This document shows, in pieces, positions 1 through 6,132 of a DNA stretch of 8,760 nucleotides (its first letter is position 1; each line of letters begins with the position of its first letter). A program made the position numbers and the translations under genes. The notes under the pieces are model-generated. The model had not been told where the DNA came from, searched no databases, and saw nothing but the letters and a program-made list of their open reading frames with translations. Origin of the DNA: Cytophagales bacterium (lineage in GTDB: Bacteria > Bacteroidota > Bacteroidia > Cytophagales > Cyclobacteriaceae); contig JAJCYL010000319.1 in assembly GCA_029262955.1 (NCBI GenBank), positions 1 to 8,760 of the forward strand, read 5' to 3'.

Positions 1-1
1 A

Positions 2-2437
2 AAGGGACTGGGAAACTTAATAGCACTGCCATTACATGGAAAATCTCTTATTGATGAAAACAGCTGTTTTCTGGACGAACATACTTTGCAGCCTTATACA
101 GATCAATGGCTATTCCTATCCAATATTAAAAGGGTCAAAACTGCTTATTTCGACCAACTTTATGAACCAATCTCAGGCGATACCTCTGCTTCAGTTTTAG
201 TTTCTATAAATCCCAAAAAATTAGAAATTAGTCTTGACAATGAACTTCACCTCAATAGATCAGCATTAACATCCGACATTATTACCTATTTAAAACAAGA
301 GTTAAATCTTGCCAATTCGGAATACTTCATTAAAAAGAAATCAGGCAAAAGTACCTGGAACATTAAACGATATTTCAAGCTCATTGAAGACAAAGAATTT
401 GAGGTCATTGTTCCAAGAGGATTCACAGGAAAACTTCTCAGACACTTTAAGAGTCAACAAATTGATTATCAATTTGTTGATCTGAGAAAGAAGAAGGAGT
501 CAGTTCTCTTCATATCAAAGATTGACCTCCTTGAGCATCAGAAATCGGTATTAGAAACCGTGCAAAAGAAAGAATTTGGAATTATTGTAGCTCCACCAGG
601 CTCAGGTAAAACAATCATTGGATTGAAAATAGTTACTGAGAAGCAACAACCAGCCTTAATCATTGTACATCGAAGACAAATTGCAGAGCAATGGATCGAA
701 CGGATACAGGCTTTTCTTGAAATTCCTAAGAAAGAAATAGGTGTAATTGGCCAAGGGAAAGCAAAAGTAGGGAAAAAAATCACGGTTGCTATGATCCAAA
801 GTCTGTCCAAAAAGCTCGAAAATCAACCGGATGTTGTAAACGCTTTTGGAACCATCATCATTGATGAATGTCACCACATTCCAGCTGAGACTTATGCTAA
901 CACAATTTCAAGACTCACACCATTTTTTCAATATGGATTAACAGCTACGCCTTTCAGAAAGTATACTGATGGAAAACTCATATTTATTCATCTTGGTGAA
1001 ATAATTACCGAAATCAAACCCAATGAAATAGCGTCTTTCAAAAGAGCCCGAGTGGTCATAAAAAATACAAATTTCGATTTCCCTTTTAATCCTAAAACAG
1101 ATCAATTTGAAACACTTTCCAAAGTACTTGTACATGATACGAATAGAAATAAAATGATCATTAATGATGTCATAAATGAATTAAGGAATGGCAAGAGAGC
1201 AATTATCATTACGGAGAGAAGAGAGCATATTGATACGTTAAATCAATTGCTAAAACAATCATCCGAAGTGATCACCCTCTCCGGTGATGATTCCGAGAAA
1301 GAACGGACAGTGAAATGGAAAAGTCTTAAAGCTGGGAATTATCAAGTATTGATAACGACCGGTCAATTTTTTGGAGAAGGTTCCGATCTGCAGAATGTTT
1401 CTCGACTTTTCTTGGTTTACCCCTTCTCTTTTAAAGGTAAATTGATTCAGTACATTGGCAGAGTTCAGAGATCTGAAATCACTCCAATCATTTATGACTA
1501 TCATGATCATATGATCGGTTATTTGAACAGGTTATTTCTAAAAAGAAATGTATTCTATCGTGATCTAGACAGGCAAGCTTCTCTATTTGATGAAACGGAT
1601 GACGGCTTGATTGTGAAGAAAAACTTAACTATTGATAAGAAAATAAGAATGCAGTTTGAGCATCTTGATTTTCAATATGGCATCATTGCGTTCAAATATC
1701 AAGTTCGAGAAATAAGTATGGAACTGATATTTGAGATTGAAAATGATAACGTAAGACCTGAGTTCGATGTATTAAAACCCTATTTCTCTAAGACTCTGAA
1801 TTTAAAAACAGCTACTGTACACATATATGCCGAATTTCAAGACCATCAACTCGTTGCCCAAAATGCATCATCAGTAGATATAGACCAAATCAATAGAGAG
1901 ATCATTGATAACGTGAAATTCAGGTTTGTTGAGAAGAATTTTATAAGAAGAAACCTATTACCCGAAGATGAAGGAGGCTTAATGGATCTTACAAAGATAC
2001 AGAAAGACACGGATAATCCATTTTACAATTCTGAAGAAGACGTTCTCAATGACATTTTGAATAATAGAAACGTAAAGCACTACAGGCAATTGAGATATTT
2101 AGCTTCAAAGCATGAGAGAAGCATTTTGAAACTTCGCTTTGTATTATCACCTTTTTCTTTTGTCTTCCTTTTATCCGGAAGTGAACAGTTTCATTTGGTT
2201 CTAGAAACACTGGATACTGAAGAAGCAACATATATCTGGCACTTTGAGAAAGACATCCATAAATTAAAATCCAGCATACGGGAAATTGATCACAACCTTG
2301 AGCTGATAAGGAATAAAGGCAGACAAGTATTTTTAGAACAACAACCTTCAAATTTCAGCAGAATCTTGCATGATTATTCGGATGAGAGAAAGGGGTTTGT
2401 AATTTGGAAAGATCAGCTTGAAGAGCGTTTGATTTAG
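2..2437 (+). CDS. TOTE-type primase-helicase fusion protein (5'-truncated): end of AEP primase domain, SF2 DEAD/DEAH-like helicase, C-terminal extension
   Basis: The frame is open to the left window edge, so the true start is upstream. The TTG at 86 is only the first start-like codon. The 28 codons before it read KGLGNLIALPLHGK, then a short stretch ending in LDEHTL, then QPYTDQWLFLSNIKRV. This GNLIALPL / PY.DQW.FLS pattern is what I know from the end of TOTE conflict-system archaeo-eukaryotic primase domains, which sit N-terminal to a helicase. Counting residues from the TTG: a PRG...DLR linker domain (about 60-140), Walker A APPGSGKT (169-176), DECH (260-263), TATP (286-289), motif V GEGSDLQNV (429-437) and motif VI QYIGRVQR (454-461). 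Residues from about 510 to 783 form a further domain with the signature LVLETLDTEEATYIW near 705-718, which I cannot name. Inferred role: NTP-driven nucleic-acid remodelling or synthesis in mobile-element conflict. The helicase call is firm. The primase call rests on a short tail. Confidence 0.9.
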   Translation, partial: KGLGNLIALPLHGKSLIDENSCFLDEHTLQPYTDQWLFLSNIKRVKTAYFDQLYEPISGDTSASVLVSINPKKLEISLDNELHLNRSALTSDIITYLKQELNLANSEYFIKKKSGKSTWNIKRYFKLIEDKEFEVIVPRGFTGKLLRHFKSQQIDYQFVDLRKKKESVLFISKIDLLEHQKSVLETVQKKEFGIIVAPPGSGKTIIGLKIVTEKQQPALIIVHRRQIAEQWIERIQAFLEIPKKEIGVIGQGKAKVGKKITVAMIQSLSKKLENQPDVVNAFGTIIIDECHHIPAETYANTISRLTPFFQYGLTATPFRKYTDGKLIFIHLGEIITEIKPNEIASFKRARVVIKNTNFDFPFNPKTDQFETLSKVLVHDTNRNKMIINDVINELRNGKRAIIITERREHIDTLNQLLKQSSEVITLSGDDSEKERTVKWKSLKAGNYQVLITTGQFFGEGSDLQNVSRLFLVYPFSFKGKLIQYIGRVQRSEITPIIYDYHDHMIGYLNRLFLKRNVFYRDLDRQASLFDETDDGLIVKKNLTIDKKIRMQFEHLDFQYGIIAFKYQVREISMELIFEIENDNVRPEFDVLKPYFSKTLNLKTATVHIYAEFQDHQLVAQNASSVDIDQINREIIDNVKFRFVEKNFIRRNLLPEDEGGLMDLTKIQKDTDNPFYNSEEDVLNDILNNRNVKHYRQLRYLASKHERSILKLRFVLSPFSFVFLLSGSEQFHLVLETLDTEEATYIWHFEKDIHKLKSSIREIDHNLELIRNKGRQVFLEQQPSNFSRILHDYSDERKGFVIWKDQLEERLI

Positions 2438-2481
2438 CATTGGAGTTTCTTAAAAATCAATAGCTATAAAATTCAGTATCT

Positions 2482-2491
2482 TTATTTGATC
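2482..2491 (+). repeat. outlying single TTATTTGATC unit, upstream side
   Basis: This is one copy of the 10-base word TTATTTGATC in the 132-bp gap between the helicase gene and the AlbA_2 gene. It lies 66 bp (start to start) before the tandem pair at 2547-2567, about six helical turns, so a protein bound at both places would sit on the same DNA face. The orientation matches every other unit in the group. A single AT-rich word would be weak evidence alone. The spacing and the reuse of the word at the other end of the gene make it credible. Confidence 0.45.
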
Positions 2492-2546
2492 AAAATAAAT
2501 TTTATTTCGACATATATATCATAACACACTGGTATTCAGGTCAATA

Positions 2547-2567
2547 CTTATTTGATCCTTATTTGAT
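2547..2567 (+). repeat. left copy of a 21-bp direct repeat bracketing the AlbA_2 gene (two 11-bp units)
   Basis: It reads C, then TTATTTGATCC, then TTATTTGAT: two copies of a 9-base core at an 11-bp period. It ends 2 nt before the ATG at 2570, so it fills the region where a ribosome binding site would lie. The right copy at 4020-4040 is identical except for one base (C versus G at the 11th position). It could be an operator for the gene's own winged-helix protein, a translational control site in the mRNA leader, or one arm of a recombination cassette. The sequence alone does not decide between these. Confidence 0.75.
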
Positions 2568-2569
2568 AA

Positions 2570-4018
2570 ATGGAAGAAAAATACCTCATAAAATTACTAT
2601 TAGACTTAGTTAAGCAACCCAATGAAAGCGAATGGGTAGAGTTCAAACTCAATTATCATTCTGACGATGAAATCGGTGAAATAATATCAGCCCTTTCAAA
2701 TGGAGCTTGTCTACATAATGAACAATTTGGATACCTGGTGTTCGGTGTAAAAGATAAAAGCCATAGCATTGAAGGAACCACATTCCGCCCCAAATCTGCT
2801 AAAAGAGGTAATGAGGATTTAGAGCATTGGCTATCTCAAAGACTAAGCCCTAGGATTGACTTTCAAATCTGCGAATTTGAGTATGAAGGAAAGAATCTGG
2901 CAGTTTTTATTATTCCTTCAACTGTCAACCAACCTGTCGAGTTTATTCACCAAGCCTATATTAGAGTGGGCAGTATCACCAGAAAGCTAAGAGAATTCCC
3001 AGAAAAGCAGAGAAAAATCTGGAAGAAAAGTCCAGAAAAAGTCTTCGAATTAGAGATAGCTCTAAATAGGCTTGATTCTGATCAGGTGGTTAAATTACTT
3101 GATGTTCAGACATATTTTGATTTATTGGATCTTCCATTGCCATCTACGCGAGACGCCATTCTAGAAAAATTCATCTCTGAAAAACTTGTTGTCAAAAATC
3201 AATCGACCTATTCTATTACCAATTTGGGAGCAATATTGTTTGCCAAAAACTTGAATGACTTCCCTGATTTAAATAGAAAGCCAATAAGAGTAATTGTTTA
3301 TAAAGGGAAGAATAAAATCGAAACAGAAAGAGAACAGATTGGGATAAAGGGATACGCTATTGGTTTCGATGGACTTATAAACTGGATCAATAGCCAATTG
3401 CCAGCCAATGAAGAAATAGGCAAGGCCTTTCGAACTGAAACGACGATGTACCCTGAAATTGCAGTCCGGGAACTTGTTGCCAATGCCATTATCCATCAAG
3501 ATTTTAGAATAAAAGGTCAGCCAACTATTGAAATATTCTCGGACCGCATTGAAATATCCAATCCTGGCATACCGCTGATAACTCCTGCTCGATTCATTGA
3601 TGAATATCAGTCTAGAAATGAGCGACTTGCAGATTTAATGAGACGTCTAAAAATATGTGAAGAAAAGGGAAGTGGTATTGATAAAGTAATTTTTTATTCA
3701 GAGGTTTTTCAATTGCCTGCCCCGGATTTTCGAGTTAAAGAATCTTATACGACTGCAATTCTTTTTTCCTACCAAACTCTTAATGATATGGAGAGAAAAG
3801 ATAAACTACGTGCATGTTATCAACATGCCGCTTTGAAATATGTATCTAACGAAAAAATGACCAATCAATCTTTAAGAGAAAGATTCAAAATAGAAGATCG
3901 CAATGCTGCTTTAGCCTCAAGGATTATTAGGGATACATTGGAGGAGAAACTGATAAAGGAAGATGATCCAACGAGTAATTCAAAAAAGTATAAAAAGTAT
4001 ATTCCATTTTGGGCATAA
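2570..4018 (+). CDS. AlbA_2 (Schlafen-type) / GHKL ATPase / winged-helix protein
   Basis: A 482-residue soluble protein of the family usually annotated as ATP-binding or Schlafen AlbA_2 domain protein, sometimes as RecG-like transcriptional regulator. The AlbA_2 domain covers about 18-150. It has the E..EFK-type signature at ESEWVEFK (19-26), a GYLVFGVKD strand (54-62) and a YIRVGSITRK strand (130-139). A middle helical section (about 160-290) looks like a winged helix. The GHKL ATPase part (about 295-400) shows an N-box EIAVRELVANAIIHQDF with E301, N305 and H309, a G1-like NPG (331-333) and a G2-like EEKGSGI (364-370). A C-terminal winged helix (about 415-480) has a basic tail, KKYKKYIPFWA. 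Role inferred: an ATP-dependent nucleic-acid-binding regulator or effector. It lies 132 bp after the TOTE-type helicase on the same strand, and such proteins are common in defence islands. The ATG start is preceded by direct repeats, not by a Shine-Dalgarno sequence. Confidence 0.92.
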   Translation: MEEKYLIKLLLDLVKQPNESEWVEFKLNYHSDDEIGEIISALSNGACLHNEQFGYLVFGVKDKSHSIEGTTFRPKSAKRGNEDLEHWLSQRLSPRIDFQICEFEYEGKNLAVFIIPSTVNQPVEFIHQAYIRVGSITRKLREFPEKQRKIWKKSPEKVFELEIALNRLDSDQVVKLLDVQTYFDLLDLPLPSTRDAILEKFISEKLVVKNQSTYSITNLGAILFAKNLNDFPDLNRKPIRVIVYKGKNKIETEREQIGIKGYAIGFDGLINWINSQLPANEEIGKAFRTETTMYPEIAVRELVANAIIHQDFRIKGQPTIEIFSDRIEISNPGIPLITPARFIDEYQSRNERLADLMRRLKICEEKGSGIDKVIFYSEVFQLPAPDFRVKESYTTAILFSYQTLNDMERKDKLRACYQHAALKYVSNEKMTNQSLRERFKIEDRNAALASRIIRDTLEEKLIKEDDPTSNSKKYKKYIPFWA

Positions 4019-4019
4019 T

Positions 4020-4040
4020 CTTATTTGATCGTTATTTGAT
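4020..4040 (+). repeat. right copy of the 21-bp direct repeat bracketing the AlbA_2 gene
   Basis: It reads C, then TTATTTGATCG, then TTATTTGAT, matching the left copy at 2547-2567 at 20 of 21 positions. It begins 2 nt after the TAA stop at 4016-4018. Both copies point the same way and lie 1473 bp apart. Homologous or site-specific recombination between them would remove the whole coding sequence almost exactly. If they are operators instead, the copy here has no plus-strand gene following it in the window. Confidence 0.75.
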
Positions 4041-4051
4041 TTGTGATTCCG

Positions 4052-4085
4052 AAAGCATCGAGCAGAGCTTTAAATGGCATTTTTT
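4052..4085 (+). terminator. weak candidate terminator after the AlbA_2 gene
   Basis: AAAGC (4052-4056) can pair with GCTTT (4067-4071) around a 10-nt loop. A run of six T follows at 4080-4085. The stem has only five pairs and the T-run is 8 nt away from it, so this is a poor match to a Rho-independent terminator. It is listed because it is the only stem plus T-run near the end of the plus-strand block. Confidence 0.2.
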
Positions 4086-4094
4086 CTAATTATC

Positions 4095-4103
4095 TTATTT
4101 GAC
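4095..4103 (+). repeat. outlying single TTATTTGAC unit, downstream side
   Basis: This word differs from the core TTATTTGAT at its last base. It lies 63 bp (start to start) after the second unit of the right tandem copy. Its placement mirrors the single unit 66 bp outside the left tandem copy. The mirrored spacing supports it as a member of the set, although the word is short. Confidence 0.35.
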
Positions 4104-4130
4104 ACCCAGTCACTATAAATTGTCAGGTAG

Positions 4131-4238
4131 CACATTCTGCCCACAACTAAAACCTATCATATCAAAGAGTGGTTAAGAGGCCAACCCAGCGCAAAAATGG
4201 GCAACAAAAAATATAAATCGAGATGGCCTGACCAATAA
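4131..4238 (+). pseudogene. possible 3' remnant of an unidentified gene (35 codons, no start codon)
   Basis: Between an in-frame TAG (4128-4130) and a TAA (4236-4238), the plus strand reads 35 codons. The end contains TYHIKEWLRGQPSAKMGNK and closes with KYKSRWPDQ. The composition (W, K, R, G, Q, P mixed, with a basic tail) is protein-like, not a low-complexity shadow, but there is no ATG or GTG at its beginning. I recognise no family. It may be the leftover 3' end of a gene interrupted when the neighbouring block inserted, or chance. Confidence 0.15.
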
Positions 4239-4246
4239 TAGTCAGG
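4227..4246. repeat. inverted repeat CCTGAC / GTCAGG
   Basis: CCTGAC (4227-4232) and GTCAGG (4241-4246) are perfect 6-bp arms around the 8-nt spacer CAATAATA. The hairpin lies 124 nt beyond the stop of the minus-strand DUF6265 gene and 188 nt beyond the plus-strand block. It could serve either transcript as a weak terminator or be a protein site. No T-run follows closely on either strand. Confidence 0.3.
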
Positions 4247-4369
4247 GTGCGCTTCTCACACTATCCCAATAGACCGTCAGGACGATTGTTAAGCGTACTA
4301 CCAGCCGTCCTTTACACCAACCATAGCTTTGTCCTAATCTTAACGGACCAAGAGGCACTCAACCCCAAC

Positions 4370-4861
4370 CTAATCCACCGACGCCCTCACAGGGTAATCC
4401 TTGCTCCTCCTAAAAGTAAAAACCTCATCCCAGGTCTTATCATCATTATGGAGTGTAAGCGTTACAATCATGGTATCTGCATCAGTTAGCTCATAGATGA
4501 GCCCTTTAAAAGTAGCTTTTCCCTCCTCGACTGCAATAAAAGGAAACTGTACAAAGTCTTCTTTGTCTTCCCAGGCAATCATATCGGGGTTAAAATGCTT
4601 CAAGCGAAAAGTTATGCTGCCTTCGTCCTCATAAAGAGAAAATATTTCATAAAAATTGTTTTCCCCTTTGTCTATGTGTCGAAAGAGACCGACCATCGAA
4701 CCTGCCTTTGGCTCACTCCAGATTTCTTCGGACTCGCCTCCAAATCCATCACCAATCCAATGACCGGTTAACCAGGAAAACTGGTTAATTGAAATTTTTT
4801 CTTGGGCCTCAGTGATAAACGAAATTAAAACGAGGCATAGTACTGTTAGAATTTTTTTCAT
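4370..4861 (-). CDS. secreted DUF6265-type protein of unknown function
   Basis: A 163-residue protein with a clear signal peptide: basic MKK, then the hydrophobic stretch ILTVLCLVLISFI, with likely cleavage after TEA (residue 19). It is therefore exported, in Bacteroidota probably to the periplasm. The mature part matches the pattern I know as DUF6265: FSWLTGHWIG (28-37), EEIWSEPKAGSMVGLFR (45-61), YEIFSLYEDEG (71-81), FRLKHFNPDMIAWEDK (85-100) and a closing VFTFRR (147-152). The alternating strands suggest a small beta-barrel. No catalytic residues can be named. About 10 residues follow FRRSKD, so the end looks complete. The start is the ATG at 4861. It lies 116 nt after the YCII-type gene and is separated from it by a strong hairpin, so it may have its own promoter. 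The family call rests on memory of the motif pattern. Confidence 0.85.
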   Translation of the reverse strand: MKKILTVLCLVLISFITEAQEKISINQFSWLTGHWIGDGFGGESEEIWSEPKAGSMVGLFRHIDKGENNFYEIFSLYEDEGSITFRLKHFNPDMIAWEDKEDFVQFPFIAVEEGKATFKGLIYELTDADTMIVTLTLHNDDKTWDEVFTFRRSKDYPVRASVD

Positions 4862-4936
4862 CTCTTTTATGATTTATTTCAGTTTTAAATAACTACAGCT
4901 AAGTTTTGTCTCCATTGGCAGAGCAAACTTTTGGAG

Positions 4937-4959
4937 ATTCCCCGGCCAAGCCGTGGAAT
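4937..4959 (-). terminator. strong hairpin after the sigma / membrane-YCII pair
   Basis: Plus-strand ATTCCCCGGC (4937-4946) and GCCGTGGAAT (4950-4959) pair at 9 of 10 positions around the 3-nt loop CAA. The stem has a GC-rich core. It begins 18 nt beyond the stop codon of the minus-strand YCII-type gene, as expected of a terminator or mRNA 3'-end protector. On the minus strand no T-run follows. On the plus strand TTTTT comes 8 nt after the stem. It would separate the sigma pair from the DUF6265 gene, either ending transcription or stabilising an upstream message. Confidence 0.45.
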
Positions 4960-4977
4960 GACGCTGTTTTTATTAAC

Positions 4978-5556
4978 CTACAATTTTTCAATTTCTCGTA
5001 ATTCAATTCTTCCTCCATAGTTGGTGTGAGGGTGAGTTTCTGTTATTGCCAGTGCCTCTTCATAGTCCTCTGCCTGAATAATAAAGAACCCTGACAAGGT
5101 TCCGGGGGACAGGCTTGCATCAAACTTATCTCCATACCATTTACTTACATAAGAAAGTTTCTCTCCTCCCACTACTTTCCCTTTCTGGCCCCAATCGCTA
5201 CCCCAAGCAGAATATTCACTGACCAATTCCTGATCATCACCTCGAAAGGACTCATCCTCAAAAAGTAGAATGGCGTATTTGGTCTGTTGAGATGTCATGG
5301 TTTCTTGATTATTTGCCTCTTTATTATCGTTTGAGACCGAAGGGGCCACGTAATAACCGATTACAAAAAATGCAATGCTTGCGACGGCGGTATATATCCA
5401 ATGGTTCATCGTAATTTCTTTTGGTTGTTTGTTAAACATGTTTTCAAGTTCCAGCCTATCGACAATTGTGTCCTCCAGGCCAGGAGGAATCTGGACTTCT
5501 TTCAAGTTTGAAAAAGCCCCCAATTCCATTACAGATAATTCTTCGTTTACTGTCAT
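4978..5556 (-). CDS. membrane protein: anti-sigma-like N-terminus, one TM helix, YCII/DGPF-like C-terminal domain
   Basis: A 192-residue protein with three parts. Residues 1-50 hold a short cytoplasmic-looking segment with IPPGLEDTIVDRLE (23-36), a pattern common near the N-terminus of small anti-sigma proteins. A single membrane helix follows at about 53-72 (WIYTAVASIAFFVIGYYVAP). After a polar linker (73-92), residues 93-190 resemble the YCII / DGPF family: YAILLFEDE, a helical segment, LSGFFIIQAEDYEEALAIT, and HPHTNYGGRIELREI. The DGPF motif itself is absent. At its place stands SLSPGTLSGFF (148-158). The start ATG at 5556 comes 1 nt after the sigma factor's TAG stop, so translation is likely coupled. 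Inference: it anchors or senses for that sigma factor. An alternative start at Met10 is possible. The YCII call is moderate because of divergence. Confidence 0.85.
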   Translation of the reverse strand: MTVNEELSVMELGAFSNLKEVQIPPGLEDTIVDRLELENMFNKQPKEITMNHWIYTAVASIAFFVIGYYVAPSVSNDNKEANNQETMTSQQTKYAILLFEDESFRGDDQELVSEYSAWGSDWGQKGKVVGGEKLSYVSKWYGDKFDASLSPGTLSGFFIIQAEDYEEALAITETHPHTNYGGRIELREIEKL

Positions 5557-5557
5557 A

Positions 5558-6070
5558 CTATTCCTGAAGGTATTTTCTCATAGTTCTTCGTGCATTAAAT
5601 AGTTGGCTTTTGCTGGTTCCCTCACTAATACCCAGCATTTCACCTATTTCGTGATGCTTATAGCCCTCCAGATCATGCAGAAGTAATATCTCTTTATAAC
5701 CTGATGACAATTTATCCAGCGCATTCTCAAGATCAATTACATTAATAGGAGTCTCGGTGGGGTCAAAAAATCTCGATTCCTCCTGGGGAAAATCTTCCCA
5801 TCTACTCCTTTTTCTTAATAGTTCCCTACAGCAATTAATGCTGATTCCTGTTAGCCAGGTTTTAAATGAGGACTTCTCGCTGTATGTCGACAAATTTTTT
5901 ACAGCCCGAATCCAGGTTTCCTGAATCACATCTTCAGCATCATCTTTGGATCCCAGGAATCTCAAAGCATACCTATAAACTGCCGGTGTTATATCCTGAT
6001 ACAACTGACGAAACGACTGCTCATCACCTTTTTCAAGAAATTGCCGGACCAAATCCAATTCGGAGGGCAT
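5558..6070 (-). CDS. ECF-family RNA polymerase sigma factor
   Basis: A 170-residue, two-domain sigma factor that directs RNA polymerase to a specialised promoter set. Region 2 covers about 15-90, with DAEDVIQETWIRAVKN (44-59, core-binding and -10 recognition) and the FKTWLTGISINCCRELLRKR helix (69-88). Region 4 covers about 115-168, with LSSGYKEILLLHDLEGYKHHE leading into the helix-turn-helix IGEMLGISEGTSKSQLFNARR (142-162) that reads the -35 element. The length is normal for an ECF protein and there is no C-terminal TPR extension. The ATG at 6070 is preceded by a nested inverted repeat (6085-6104), a possible autoregulatory site. The next gene downstream, 1 nt away, encodes the likely membrane partner. 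Confidence 0.96.
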   Translation of the reverse strand: MPSELDLVRQFLEKGDEQSFRQLYQDITPAVYRYALRFLGSKDDAEDVIQETWIRAVKNLSTYSEKSSFKTWLTGISINCCRELLRKRSRWEDFPQEESRFFDPTETPINVIDLENALDKLSSGYKEILLLHDLEGYKHHEIGEMLGISEGTSKSQLFNARRTMRKYLQE

Positions 6071-6084
6071 GCACTCAATTTAAT

Positions 6085-6104
6085 AGTTAGTGAACTAGCT
6101 AACT
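6085..6104. promoter_or_regulatory. nested inverted repeat upstream of the ECF sigma gene
   Basis: AGTTAG (6085-6090) and CTAACT (6099-6104) are perfect arms around TGAACTAG. A second small palindrome, TAGTgaACTA, is nested inside. The element lies 14-34 nt before the sigma ATG (at 6070 on the minus strand), within a 62-bp gap after the small membrane-protein gene. Its position suits an operator or a leader hairpin. No clear promoter boxes could be assigned. Confidence 0.35.
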
Positions 6105-6132
6105 CAAAAGGTTGTATGGATTTTAATATATT

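Larger units (their letters stand above)
4041..4369. other. gene-poor junction between the accessory block and the minus-strand genes
   Basis: No convincing complete gene is seen here. The stretch is visibly richer in C and G than the AT-rich gap before the AlbA_2 gene. It holds a TTATTTGAC unit, three GTCAGG words (4122, 4241, 4276), a small hairpin (4227-4246) and a 35-codon open stretch lacking a start codon (4131-4238). A plus-strand reading starting at 4247 continues far into the DUF6265 gene on the other strand and resembles nothing I know, so it is left out. The region could be the eroded edge of a mobile element (inference). Confidence 0.4.

Noticed and set aside
86..88. TTG as the true start of the helicase gene
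   Set aside because: The upstream in-frame codons to the window edge encode the conserved end of a primase domain, so the gene starts outside the window.
2046..2351. Minus-strand frame of 101 codons inside the helicase gene (and several similar antisense frames)
   Set aside because: It is antisense to a strongly supported coding region, Cys- and Ser-rich and without recognisable motifs, as expected of shadow frames.
2496..2503. TAAATTTT as a -7 box for the AlbA_2 gene
   Set aside because: The last base departs from TAnnTTTG, and the only TTTG upstream is far too close to serve as a -33 element.
4120..4320. Possible integron attC site or CRISPR repeats in the gene-poor region
   Set aside because: The GTCAGG words are unevenly spaced and too short for CRISPR repeats. 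No paired RYYYAAC / GTTRRRY core sites could be found.
4247..4489. Plus-strand reading frame of 80 codons
   Set aside because: Its second half runs antisense through the well-supported DUF6265 gene, it starts with a GTG lacking context, and the product resembles no protein family.
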